Assembly (NCBI GenBank): GCA_905221615.1 | Contig: CAJNDT010001269.1 | Location: 310,001 to 374,000 of the forward strand | DNA length: 64,000 bases | Direction: 5' to 3' | DNA from: Symbiodinium sp. CCMP2592 | Lineage: Eukaryota; Sar; Dinophyceae; Suessiales; Symbiodiniaceae | Shown: one piece after another, positions 1-11,643 of the stretch | How positions within the stretch are numbered: the stretch's first letter is position 1 | How the letters are laid out: the number at the start of each line of letters is the position of its first letter | Translations under genes and position numbers: made by a program | The notes under the pieces: model-generated | Databases searched by the model: none | Told to the model about the DNA's origin: nothing | The model's input: only the letters and a program-made list of their open reading frames with translations

Positions 1-2920
1 ATAGACAGAGACTATAAAGGAACCCTTATGGATCCCTCAAAGGTACCCTCAAAAGAAACCTCCAAGGGCGGAGGATTACGAAGTATTCGGACACCCGCAG
101 TAGACCCCGAACCTTGATCCTTCGAATAAGAGGCTCCATGTGAAAGCCTACACCCAGAAGAAAAGGGCTTAGGGTTTAGGGCCTTACACAAAATAGGCAA
201 AACACTCAGAGCCCAGTCCCCGCAGACCATCTTACACTCTGCAAAGAACACGTATGGAACAGTTATGGAACCCTTCTAGCGTCCCCCTCTGGGAAGCCCA
301 TAAGACGAAAAGCCTCTGCCGCGGAGAGGACTGAAGTGAGGATGGGGAACAGCTGGTCCTCGTGCGCAGTCGAGGCTTTGGTTTTGGGCTGAAGGGGCTA
401 GGGTTGAGGGTTTAGGGTTCAGGGTAAGTGGTTAACAATCAAGCTAGGCCTTGTGGGGTATGTTATCGTATATCAACATAGGGACTGTCAGGTCATTTTC
501 CAAACTCCACATGCAAAAAATCCGGCAAGCAACTCGGAATCACCAGAGGCTTCCATACATCTAGTTGCCGAGAGAAGCCCAGCTTTTTGACACACTGGCC
601 GAAAAGATTTGAAGAAGGCTTCGCAGTAGATCGTGGAAAGATTCACCGAATGAAAAAGAAACCTCTATTGTGTATAATTAGGCTTGTATAGGGTTCACGG
701 TTTAGGGTTTAAGGATGTTTAAGGTGCAGACCTCTGGACCCAATCCGATCTGCCACGATACAAACCCCCCCGCCCCGCAACTCAGGCGCGTGCGGAGTCA
801 GCTGTGAGCCTTGGCCCAAGAGCTCAAGACGGCTTCGACTCGCACTCTCGCTTAACGCAGGCACGGCTTCATGAGGTCTGACTCAGGACGGTTTAGGGTT
901 GAGGGTTTAGGGTGTAGATCAGGCTTCCCGGTGCAAACATTTAAGGCTTGGGGTCTGAGTTTTGGAGTCTGTTCGCCCACCTTTGCCACTTCCGCTTGAG
1001 GTCCTAAAACCCTCACCCCACACCTCAAACTGAAGCCCCGCCTCTTCCGCTTGAAGTCCTAAAACCGCAACCCCACACCTCAAAACTGAAGCCCCAACCT
1101 CGAACCTGGTTGTCTTCTCACCAAGTGCAAAACGTTGTGATCTGTTGCTCGGCGACAACCAGACGAAAGGCCACCTCAGAGCAGGGCTGAAATACTAAAT
1201 CCCAAACATTAGTACTGTTCTTAGTCCAGGGATTTCGGATTTAGGTTTGGGCTGTGGGGTTTAGTAAAGACAACAACTAAGGTTTGCACAGTGGCTTGAA
1301 TAACCAGAATAGGGTTCTGGGGTATATTGTGCTGCAACTAGGGGCTTCCTTTGACATAACTTCGGTATACGGATTCTGTATGCAACAGAACGACTGAACA
1401 CTCAAATTTGGACGAACTGGACACTTGATGTCCGGCCGCTGAACGTGTAAATCTGGACGACTGCCAGATCTGGACAAACTGAACACTGAATTTTGGACGA
1501 CTGCACATGTAAACCCGGAAGACAAAACACCTAAAATCTGGACGAAATGAACAACTATTTCTGGACGACTGCACAGTGTTCGGTCCATAACTGAACATGC
1601 ACTCACTCGGGCCGGATAAGCGTTCAGATGTCCTTGTTTTGGTCCAAAACTGGACGCTTATGCTGGGCCGGATAAACGTTCAGTTCCAAATTTTCTGCTT
1701 AAAACCTAAAATCACACAGACGATCGTGTTCACCAGAACAATAAATGTTCAACCCTGCAGATGGCATGAGTGTACAACCCACCGACTCATGACCCGGCTG
1801 GGCCGGGATAAGATGCCTGTGTTCAAGATGGCATTCCCGGGAACCCTCAAAGGGACCCCGAAACCCAGATGCCTCTTCGAGAGACGATAGGATCTCCTCG
1901 TCGGTCGCGTTGAAGACGTCCATGTTGGAGATGCGGAAGTAGCCCTCCACCTTTGAATGTAATGTAGCGGCTTGAGTAACTAGACTAGGGTGCCTGTGTG
2001 TATTGCAGCATAGTCACCTCAAGGAACACTGAAGAAACGTGCTGGTAAATACGCCGGTCCCCTACCTTTAAGTTGCAAGGGCTTCGGGTTTATCGGGTTT
2101 AGGGTTCAGGACTCAGAACTCGCGGTGTTTCAGGGCTTCCGTGTTGCATCTAGGGGTTTCGAGGGTTGAGGGTTACGGGCTTTGTCTAATCACGACCCTT
2201 TTTCGGCTTCGCAGAATCCGAGAAGCGGTATTTCCGCTGGGCGTCTGAAAACAACAGCATACACTGACACTTCCCGCGGGTTTCGAAGGGCCTCGGCCTT
2301 AAGGCTTTTGGAAAGCTTTTGCGGGTCTTTATCAGGTTCTGCAGGGCTTCTTGAGGGTCTTAAAAGCTGCAGGGTGTTCCGGATGCGGCGTGTAGGGTCG
2401 TACGCTCTGTTCAGCACTCACCACTGGGACAAGAGGGTTTACGTTTCTTGAAGTGCAATGGACTTCAGCCAGCCTCAAGCCCATCATCTTCGAATGTGTG
2501 CTGACAAAGGAAAGCAGACAAAGCGCTCCAATGGTCTCACTCTCATTGTCGTCAGGCTCAATCAGTCCCCTTCATCAGCATCATCAATCTCGAATTCATC
2601 TCCCAGGTCATCATCATACGAACGGCTGGAAGTCGTGATTGGGGCTTACGGTTTTGGGCCCAGGGCTCCTTTGCAAATCTTGTGCCGTAGGCTTCATGAG
2701 GAGCACTTCTGCGAAAAAAGCATGGCTTTCGGAAAATATCATGCTGTTACAAAGCGTGGATGGCCCGGAAGCTTGCTTCTAGGGGCTCCTATTCTACCGG
2801 GCTTACATAGCCCGTCAACCTCGAACCCTAAATCCTAAACGTGTTTCGATAGACAACTTGTGGTATGCCTTGCAAGTGGTCATCGTGCGAGACGTTTCAG
2901 ATACCGGCTCAATCTCAGGG

Positions 2921-2960
2921 GTTTCGGCGCTCACACTCGGACACAATCCAGGCGAGGCAA
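2921..2960 (+). repeat. Dispersed ~35-bp element (TCGGCGCTCACACTCGG family)
   Basis: The core TTTCGGCGCTCACACTCGG is followed by AATCCAGGCGAGGC. Related copies lie at 8641-8679, 14143-14180, 15377-15413, 47789-47823 and 49237-49271, with weaker ones near 836-872, 8999-9020, 12185-12225 (reverse), 13883-13915, 34227-34275 and 49366-49400. Almost every copy sits next to TTTAGGG-like sequence. Confidence 0.8.
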
Positions 2961-3550
2961 GGGCTTAGGGCGTACGGGCTTGAAGGATCTTGGGTTTAGG
3001 GTCCTAATGATATTCCAAGGGGCATCTTGAAGTTTTCCCCCTCGACACCGACCCAGAACACTAAGATCCCTAACATCTCCCATGGTAAAGCCTTATCGAG
3101 TCAAGGGCTCCGTATATTCCAAACCCATATACCCTACGGGTGGTGCACCTAGCCTGGGCTCCTGACTAGATGAGATTTCCACAGTGTAATCATACGGTAC
3201 TTAGCCCCAAGACACTTTTCTAACTATTCAGCCCTCTGCACCCTTTTACACCTGGACTATGGCACCCTGGACCCTAAACCCCTCTACACTACCTCCCACA
3301 CTGGATCTGGGTTTTCGGCACTCTCAACGTTTTTTCTGGACCTTACGGAGCCCTTGCAAGCCACGTTGTCATTTTGTTTGGCTCTTGTGGCGGGTCATTC
3401 ATCGTCAACAAGACTCGGGCGAAAAACATAATCGCAACTCCCAGTGATGATGATCATAATCGCAATGGTGGTGGCGATAATAGCAGGAATGGCAAACTTT
3501 CCCGTTGAAGGGAAAGCATGATAGAACAACAGTCCATCAATGGAACGGCT

Positions 3551-3590
3551 ACTGTAGGAACCTGATTAAGAAACCCTGGGGCCTACAACC
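3551..3590. repeat. Solo end of the TAATGTAGGAACC MITE family
   Basis: This matches only the left terminal repeat of the MITE at 3673-3785 (TGTAGGAACCTGATTAAG followed by AAACCCTGGGGCCT). No right end follows nearby, so it is probably a truncated copy. Confidence 0.5.
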
Positions 3591-3672
3591 CCAAATGAAG
3601 GCCCAAGCCCGTCGAGCCAGACTCGTCACGAAGCCCTATGACCTGTTTGAAGCCCTGAATTCCCGAAGAAAC

Positions 3673-3785
3673 TAATGTAGGAACCTTGTTAAGAAACCCT
3701 GGCTCGTTCTTTATTGGGGGTATTCTATGAATCCTACTGTTCGGGTGCTTTGGGGCCAGGGTGCCTTAATCAGGTTCCTGCATTA
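3673..3785. mobile_element. MITE-like element, copy A (~113 bp)
   Basis: The ends are inverted repeats: TAATGTAGGAACC on the left and GGTTCCTGCATTA on the right. The homology runs inward through TTAAGAAACCCTGG and its inverse. Two more copies of nearly the same length lie at 34098-34213 and 38515-38623 with the same ends and a shared centre (ATGAATCCTACTGTT). It has no coding capacity, so it would be a non-autonomous DNA transposon. Confidence 0.75.
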
Positions 3786-4503
3786 CATCCAAAATCCACA
3801 AGCCCTAAAACCCCACCGTCGAGGGCCTAGGACAGATCACTCAAAAAATCTTTTACAACCCAAACAGTATACAGCCAAACTGGCCTCCTTACCGGAGGCC
3901 AAAGTGGAGACTGCCTCCACCTGGACTCAGGGCTTAAAATTGGGGTGTTCCTTACCTCTCGCACTGCTAGGAGCTATGTCCGCTGGTGAGGTGTGATTGG
4001 GCCTTTGAAGAAGTGGTTTCGAAAACGTACAAAATGGCAGTTTACACACGACACAAGCTAAAAAAGGCAATGCTCAGGCATATGGCCAGAGAGTTACATT
4101 GTCATCAAGACGAGGAGGAAGCCGAACAGTCCCTTGTGTGTGCCTCCGTTCCGTCTCATTGAGTGTCTCAACAGGTGCGTTCAGGGCTTAGGGTTCCTGG
4201 TTGAAGGGCTTGGTATGCATAGTTTCGGGCTTAGGGTTTAGAGTCTGCTCGCGGTGCAGGCTCCAGAAAAAGCAACGCTTTCGACTATCTCTCGGACATA
4301 GGCGAGGTTTAGGGTTTATGGTGTAGGGTTTAGGGTGAAGCACAAGTTCTTATTCTTTGCCCACATTCCACATCGGTAGCCGCGATGGACCATAGAGCAA
4401 GATATGTCAAGAGGACCCCAGTGTGCAGGATTCGCACCACGATCATACAGTGAGCCGGATCGCTCAGGGAGGACTTGCACGACATGACAGTGTATATAAT
4501 TTA

Positions 4504-4509
4504 ATAGAA

Positions 4510-4576
<67 letters not shown>

Positions 4577-4588
4577 GTAGTGGTAGTG

Positions 4589-4620
<32 letters not shown>
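4504..4620. repeat. AGT/GTG trinucleotide microsatellite
   Basis: A long AGT run passes into interrupted GGT/AGT units. The poly-Val, poly-Ser and poly-Leu frames across it on both strands are repeat translations, not genes. Confidence 0.95.
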
Positions 4621-4621
<1 letters not shown>

Positions 4622-6090
4622 ACTGTACTGGTCATACCAGCAACAGGAATAGGACTGAGCTCCAACAAAGGGACCTACAGTTTGTGATGAGCCGACTGTG
4701 GGGAGACTAAACAAAGCCGAGTAGCGATCGAGCAGTACAAACGACCCCTTGACCATAAACTGCAAACCATAGGCCGCCAACCCTACCCTACCTCCATGCA
4801 ACCAGGGATCAACTCTTGACAACTAAAGGACCTTAAAATGTGTTCTTAGAGACGTCAAAAGCTTTTGCAATTTACAACTTTACACGTTAAACACAAAAAC
4901 CTTGCAGACCTGAAAAAAGGCCCCAACCGCCAAACCGGAACTCCCTTCAACCCTCGCCGGCCCGGGGCCCACCTTCACGCGCCTCAAGCCGGCCCAAGAC
5001 CTCTTTTCGCGCTGAGAGTTTGGGGGTTCAGGATTTAATCCCTAAACCCCATGGATCCCCATGGGCTTCGGTGAGCTTCAGAGCTTCAGAGCTTCAGGGC
5101 CCTGGGCCTCCTAGGTTGGGTCTTGCTTTGCGCTTGTTCCCTCCGAGCAAGGACGAGGCCACAGTGCAGGGCACGAGAACAGGGTTTAGAGCTCAAGGTA
5201 TCGGGCAGGGTTTAGGGTTTCGGGTTGGGCGGGGGTTCTGTAGGGATTTACCGGGTGGTTTATGGGTCTCTAGCTTACCGGGTTTTGTGCTTGGGGTTGA
5301 ACCGATAAAGTGTGTAAGGTTCTTTGGGGTTCTGAGGGTTTGCTGCTTGGGGTTCAGAGCTTCCGTTGGAGTAGGGGCTGCAGCACCTTATGGTCTGAGT
5401 TGTGGCTAACCCAGCCTGAACCCTGAACCAGCCATTAAAAAAGCTATGCAGGCATACTCGGTGCATGCCATTACTAAGCATTCAGACCCCGCCATCCCTT
5501 ATCAACACAACCCTTCTGCCAATAGTTCAGAACAGATCTCTATCCTAAACCCGAGAAGAAAGTGATCCCGAGGTTCCTCCCTGAGCCCCGTGAAAAGTGC
5601 CTCCAGCTGCCTGCGGCGCTGCTTGGATGGGAGGCCTCGGACGTTACTGAAGCACATCTACACCGAAGCAAACAAACTTGCTCAGAGGAGCCCCGAATGG
5701 TCCAGCAGAAGTCTAAACGGGCAGCCAGGGCTGTTGCCTGAGGTTTTAAAGGTGTCCAGAGGGGTCTAAGAGTCGCCTAGAAGGGAGGGTTCAGGGCATC
5801 AGGGTTTGTTATGCAGCTTGCTATAAGGATCCACGGGGTTCTAAGGTTTCCATACTGGTTTTCGGTTAGCAGCGTTCTCGGTGTTGTCCTTACCTTTTGC
5901 CGGCTGCTCGTCCGCGACTCGGTGTCGAATCCGACGGCCCGTCCACGCGAAAAACGTGCTGGACTTTCTCATAACATTACCCACCACTAGGCCCTGAATG
6001 TTTACGGTAACATAGTGATCGGGATGCAGGCTGAGGGCTTCAAGTCGTTCGGATCTAGCGGATTCTTGGTTTTGGCCGGAAGGTGCGGAA

Positions 6091-6915
6091 TTATTGTGAG
6101 GACGCTTCTCGCCACTTGTGCTACACAGCCAAGAAGTCAGAACTCGACGTTCTTCCCGCTGTAGGGCTTAGGGCCTTAGGGGTTTTTAGGCCCGAGGGTT
6201 TAGGGTTTAGCGCCACCTCTGACCGCTCCTCCACTCCTGCGACCTCTCCTCGGCCCAGCTTGTTCCGGGCCAAGGCAACTCTCGTGTGGAGTATCGCAGC
6301 TGTTGCCGCAACACCTACGCAAGCATAGCCCAAAAGAAAAACAAGCCGGGCGTGTTTCTGAATTTCTTTGTGTTTTCCACGATGTGGTTGTCCGCATGGA
6401 GCGATTCGAAGCTTTCAGGACTTGAAGCTTGGTCGCATGATTCAAGACTAAGCCCGCAGTTCAAAGCCAGATAGAACGGCACTAGGAACGAATCACCATA
6501 AGCACGCTGACCGTCAATAGCGTCGCGACCATCATCAACATATGCACCAGCATCGAACAACATCCGCGCAAAAACCATCGTCAAGAGCACCATAGCCATG
6601 CTATTGCAGGCACACTGTTGGCCCTACAGGGCTAGAGACATTTCGAAGAATACACAGATTAGGTTTCCGGAAAAGCTAAACCACACTGATACATCATCTA
6701 AATTTCGAAACCGTAAATAAACGCCAGTAGATAATAAACACTGCTTTAAGGATCTATAGCAACCTTCGAACGCTTATCGCAAGCCTCGAAACGTATCCCT
6801 TATAGTATATGACCCTGTGGTGGTAAGCCTCATAGCGAGCCCAATGAAGCCCTTACCGTAACCGTTTTGGCACACACTCTCGTGCAGTGACACGTCCGAG
6901 CTCTGCTGCTTCCAT
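6091..6915 (-). CDS. Small predicted membrane protein, four exons, family unknown
   Basis: I do not recognise the family. Proposed exons (minus): 6915-6878, 6600-6458, 6314-6217 and 6120-6091. Phases agree at all three junctions (GT-AG, GC-AG, GT-AG), giving about 102 residues. It starts MEAAELGRVTAR at an ATG in a good context (AGCCATGG) and ends EHKWREASSQ before TAA. One hydrophobic stretch follows the first junction (MAMVLLTMVFARMLF); a second spans the junction of exons 2 and 3 (SFLVPFYLALNCVAATAAIL) and is followed by a basic, then acidic, tail. Two membrane passes are likely. Exon 3 reads only if joined to exon 2, which supports the model. The third intron (6216-6121) is largely TTTAGGG-like repeat. 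No close neighbour gene is visible. The function is not inferable. Confidence 0.55.
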
Positions 6916-7029
6916 GGCTGCCAGCCGCGGGAGCTTTAGCAGCACGCTGGCCTCCGGCCGACTGTTCCAGGTTTCACACAGTTTTTCTGGCTACAGAGGC
7001 AAATATATGCGGTACATGCATACATACTT

Positions 7030-7195
7030 GTATATGTGTGGGTGGAAGGGGGAAGGGAAGCAGGGGAGGGAGAGGGAGGAAAGCAGGGAGGGAGGGGAGG
7101 GAGGGGAGGGAGGGGAGGGAGGGTGAGGGGGTGATTGGGGAGGCAGAAAGAGCCAGCGAGACAGACAGAGAGCGCGAGGGAGAGAGAGAGAGATC
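7030..7195. repeat. Purine-rich GGGA/GAGA repeat
   Basis: A strand-asymmetric purine run built of GGGAGGGA and GAGAGAGA units. Ser/Pro-rich frames on the minus strand and Glu/Arg/Gly-rich frames on the plus strand are repeat translations. Confidence 0.9.
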
Positions 7196-7799
7196 CAGAA
7201 AGAAGAGAAGCGATCGACACGAAGACATGCACCCTGACGCAGATACACATATGCTGCAATCAACAATAGCGACAGCGCACACGCACACGCATACATACAT
7301 TTCGACGAGATAGTTTGCAAACACCGGCATGCCTCCCAAAGCAATTACCCAAGACAGGCCTATAGAACCCCAGGAATGTAACCAAAATGGTTTGAAAACA
7401 TTGAGAAACATGCGAGCTCCAACCTTCTGCCTTCTCGAGCGCGAGTACGCACCTCTTCTGGAATCCCTCAACCCTACACCCTTTCAATCAGCTCAGTGAA
7501 GCAGACTAAGTGCCGAAGTTTCCCCGGAGCTCTGGCCTGGAGAGCGGCACCCAGGCCTCATCACAGGAGGCTTGGAGTTCTGCAAAGCTGAAGCTGTTTT
7601 GATTTTGTTTGAGAGATCTCTTCTCCGTCTGCCAGTTTCCCTCGAGTCGGAAGGCTTAAGCGGTTCGGGGTTTAAGGTTTAGGGTTTGGGAAGCTAACAT
7701 CCCGGCTTTCCAGAGCATGAGAAATGCCGAAGAGTTGAGATTTTGGGGCCTGACTGCTTAAACTCAGGTCTTGGTGGCTTATTACATACGTAGAGCTGG

Positions 7800-7824
7800 T
7801 TATTTATGTGTATATATGTATAAA

Positions 7825-7855
<31 letters not shown>

Positions 7856-7858
7856 GTG

Positions 7859-7897
<39 letters not shown>

Positions 7898-7920
7898 GTA
7901 CATACCTACCTACCTACCTG
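7800..7920. repeat. TA microsatellite ending in CCTA/CCTG units
   Basis: Alternating TATATA with CA interruptions, followed by four-base CTAC/CTGC units. Poly-Tyr/Ile frames here are not genes. Confidence 0.95.
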
Positions 7921-8194
7921 CCTGCCTACGTACCTATGTATTGGTTTATGCATGTAGTGGCCCATCTTACGCTCGTGTTTATCTTTACGTTTGTGTATGC
8001 GTGTAAATGTGTGTATGTATTGTGTAGGGAATCCCAATCACGAATAGTTCTGGCCCTTACAAAAACCCCACCATGCCCCAAACTAGCCCTCGACCATCCC
8101 ATGTAAACCTACAAAAAGCACGGTTCTTGCTGGGACTTTAGGTGCTCCGTCGAGGCAGTCTCGGGAACCTGTCACCTGCAACTGCGTTCAGGAC

Positions 8195-8278
8195 GGTTTA
8201 GGGTTTAGGGGTTCAGGGGTTTAGGGGTTTAGGGGTTTAGGGGTTAGGGGTTTAGGGCTTAGGGTTTAGGGTATAGAT
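8195..8278 (+). repeat. Best telomere-like TTTAGGG/TTTAGGGG array in the window
   Basis: About ten to eleven TTTAGGG or TTTAGGGG units in a row, with two TTCAGGGG or GGCTTAGGG variants. It is interstitial, not a chromosome end, because unique sequence continues on both sides. Smaller runs lie at 6183-6212, 13040-13070, 15263-15292, 30690-30715, 41250-41270, 47830-47875 and 51160-51285. Confidence 0.9.
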
Positions 8279-8640
8279 AGATAAATAGATCCCCTTTCTG
8301 TCCTGCGGACGTCTCTTCTCCGTCGCTGGTACCCTCAGGATCTGGAGTCTCGTAAGCCTAAACCCTGAGGCCTAAACGGCCCTGAAACCTTAAAACCCGA
8401 GAGCGCTGAACCCTAAAGCTCAAAACCCATTTTCGTTGAGGGTGAGACCCAAACCCTAAAACCCCCTTTGACAACAAAAACAAAACAAACAACTCCTTTG
8501 TTAACAGTAAAACTCTAAACCCTTCCTAGCCGTAGATCGATCGGTCGAGGCCAAGCGCGGTGTAAGTCCGAGGTCAGGAAGCCCAGGCGCTCCGATGTTG
8601 CAAAGGCCTCTCGAGTTTGGGTATCAGATTTTGTGACTTC

Positions 8641-8679
8641 GGGTTTCGGCGCTCACACTCGGACAATCCAGGCGAGGCA
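8641..8679 (+). repeat. Dispersed TCGGCGCTCACACTCGG element, copy 2
   Basis: Nearly identical to the copy at 14143-14180. The two share a further short stretch beyond the core (a TCGGAGTCTG motif), so the full element is longer than the 35-bp core. Confidence 0.8.
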
Positions 8680-9299
8680 AATGGGTCGGAGTCTGACAAA
8701 GTGAAACGAACTAACGGATCAGTCATAGTACATAAACAACAAATGTCCAAACACTTTAAAATGACTGTATCTGCTTTGACTGCATCCCTCCCAAGATCCT
8801 ACAGAATGAAGCAGATAGATGACAGGCAGGACCTTGGGAACCAGGTAGCTACACAGATCAGTCATTAGGGTTGGGAAGTAACGGTGGTGCCAAGATATAA
8901 CAACAGAGGAATAGGGGTTTTGGGTTTAGGCTTGGGGTTTGGGGTTTGTGGGTCTTGGTCGAGGGCTTGGGGTTTGGGTATCAGACTCTTGGGTTTCGGG
9001 TTTCGGCACTCACACTTTCGGTGTTTAGGGCATTGTTAGAGCTGGGGATCAGGGTTTAGGTCTTGTCTGCACGGTTTGGGTGAAAGGTGCCGTTTCGGCA
9101 GGCTGGATTGAGGGTCGAGGATGGTGCAGGACGTCGGGATCTCTGCGCTTGATGCGCTGATGTGGCGGTTTCCTGGTCCGGCTCTCATTACTGGGCTGGG
9201 TGCCAGCACCCTGCGAAGCGCGGATTAGTTTGCTTCAATTATTCAATGCACATCGACGGTGCTGATGACTGCCGACACACATGCTTGATGCGCTCTAGG

Positions 9300-9460
9300 C
9301 TAACTTCAATGAACATCAGATGTTGGGAATCCTTGAGAGACTACCATGCCGCGCCATCAGTTCACTGTGAGAAGCTTCAACGACCCAGGACTCGAAACGA
9401 AGGGCGAAGAGCAAAACAGCGACTGCGGCAGCAAAAAAAAAGCCAACTGTCGATGAGATC
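9300..9460 (-). other. Possible orphan exon with a hydrophobic segment
   Basis: On the minus strand a strong pyrimidine tract ending in GCCGCAG precedes an open frame reading AVLLFALRFESWVVEASHS and ending at a TGA near 9311. It could be a C-terminal exon, but the plus strand has competing frames and I found no phase-matched partner exon. Confidence 0.25.
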
Positions 9461-11540
9461 TCACACAGGAACGCAGGTTTGGAGACTCCTGCATTCCGTG
9501 AGCTTCCGGCCCCTCGACCCTCCCATTGTGTTCTCTGCTCCACAGCAAGGAATCCGAACCGAGCAGTCCTCCGCTGAACGTCCGAGCGACTCCAGGCCCT
9601 CGGCCCTGGGCCGTCCCTGAACCCCTCCCCTCCAAGCCTCAAATCCTGAACCTTGTCGCACGAATTTGTTTCTCGCCGTGCACTTACATGGGCCCGGCGT
9701 CTCGGAACCCTAAACTCTAAAGTCCTAACCCGCGGTCCCGAAGTTGAAGAAGCCGTGCTCCGGGCCTCTTCTGCACCCGGTTTTCCCCGCTGGATGATCT
9801 GCCCAAGGCCATCGAGGGCTCTGACCAGCTTCCTGTCTGGGGCTTTCTTGAAAGGTTAAGAGGTGCTTCTTTAAGGGCTGCTAAGAAGGAATCTTGGAAG
9901 TCGTTGATGAAGTCAAATCTGCGTTAAAGTCTTGTAACGGATCTTACAGGATTTTCTGGTTCTGGGGGTCCTAGAACACCAGGCTTAGGTAGTTTGGGTT
10001 TTGGGCTAGCTTCCAATCGTCTGAATGTCGTCACGACGGTTTTGCGAGAGGTTGTGTAAGGCACTGCGGGATCTGAAATAGCTTACCGGATCCGCGTCCA
10101 GAGGTTTAGGGGTTTCGGGGTTTGGAATTCAGGATTGTGTGGGGTTCCATGGCTGCGGGTTCAGGGTTTAGGGCGGTTTGGACAAACTGCGTCCGCACAG
10201 CTGTCTGCGAGGGTCGGGTAGCGAACCAAAGCACTACATCTAATCCAAGACTCTGTCAAAGCCAACTGAGGCAGGAGCCGAGCAATGTAGATAAAGCGTT
10301 GACAAAACATTTTACACATGGTCTGCGGCCAAGCCACAATGGCGCTAGTCATTAGAACTGGGAACAGTTCGCTACAAACCGAGACCAAGCCCCGGGCGCA
10401 CAGCGGTGATGCAAATGTGCGCATGCATATCTACATACAGAGTACCAACTGCATCAACACATGTACACATGCATGCCGCACCAGCCTTCCACAAGGGCCG
10501 ACGACCAGAACACAGTGTTTGAGCTTGCCGGTGCCGCGAAACATGTCTTCAAACAATGAAGGTGCTTCCTCAACATGCCTCTGATTGCAATAAAGGCTTT
10601 TTCCTCTCGCAATGAAGGCTTTGGACCGAGGGCTTACAGTTTGGGGCCTTGGGGCCTTAACGAAACCCCAGACCAAGCAAACCCGAAAACTCCCAAACCC
10701 GAAAACTCCCGAACCCGAAAACTCCCGAACCCCGAAAACCCCCAAACCCTGAGTGCCTGTAGACTTTCCCCAAGCCATCGCCCATGGCAACAGAGACAAT
10801 CGTCAGGTGCTCCTGGCACGGAGCATAATCTCTCTCCTTTCGGGGCTCCTATCCGTCGGGGTTCCTTTATGGATTCCTTTAAGGGATTCTTCTCCCTAAT
10901 TTCCTCAACAAGAACTCGGAGCATGGAGGTCCCGGCATGACTAGCAATAGCATCCCCCTACAATCCTTGATTTTGTACAGCAATCACATACCCCGAAGCC
11001 TCAGCTCCCCATGTCACCTTACCGAAACCGCTCGGAGTGAAGCCCTTAACTTTCCGAGCTTTCGATGTCAACTTGACCCGACAAGACGCCACGAACTGTA
11101 AACCCGGAAACCATCCATCCCTTCCGGGGACGGCAGCGTAACAACGGTAAACCCAATTGGTTCAACCGTGAACCGTCAACACCCAATCCTGAATCCTAAA
11201 GCTCTGACAAAACATCCCTGAGAGCACTACGTAGGCCCTTATCCAACTTCTGAACCTCCAATTCTGAACACCCTTCTTTGCATCCAGGCCTGAACACCCT
11301 TTTTGCATCCTAAAACCCACAAACCGCGAGTCCTAAACCCACTACAGTAGCCCCGCAACCCTTAACCCCAAACCCCAACCATAGGAGTCTTAGCCAGAAT
11401 TTCTTAGTACCAAAGCCAATATCTGGCATACAAGAACATGCAATTTATCTGGTTATTAACGCCCCAACACTTACCTTTGGTTAGTAGGGAATGGAGGAAT
11501 GTGGTACAAGTAAAACTACTGTTACTACCATTTTTCTACC

Positions 11541-11643
11541 TGGGTGGTTGTCAAAATTAGGGTCCCTTTTTGGGTACCCTAGATATTAGGTGCCGTATTA
11601 CACTAGGTACCCAAAAAGGGACCCTAATTTTGACAACCACCCA
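11541..11643. mobile_element. Foldback (palindromic) MITE-like element
   Basis: Two ~38-bp arms are almost perfect inverted repeats: the left begins TGGGTGGTTGTCAAAATTAG, the right ends with its complement. The spacer is only ~25 bp. Both arms carry GGGACCCT/GGGTACC-type motifs. It has no coding capacity, and no clear target duplication was seen. Confidence 0.8.

Larger units (their letters stand above)
1..6090. other. Gene-poor interval with telomere-like tracts
   Basis: No reading frame here is convincing as a gene. Short degenerate TTTAGGG-type runs occur near 400-425, 690-715, 890-915, 2095-2110, 4185-4330 and 5190-5230, along with a copy of the TCGGCGCTCACACTC element, a MITE and an AGT microsatellite. 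An acidic reading on the minus strand near 2540-2640 changes frame at a GGGG run and is too short to call. Confidence 0.6.

Noticed and set aside
8195-8278. True telomere or chromosome end
   Set aside because: The array is short and interrupted, and unique sequence continues on both sides; it is interstitial.
9162-9860. Plus-strand frames around 9.2-9.9 kb, some with coding-like composition
   Set aside because: Both strands show comparable frames and no set of phase-matched exons emerged; recorded only as a possible minus-strand exon.
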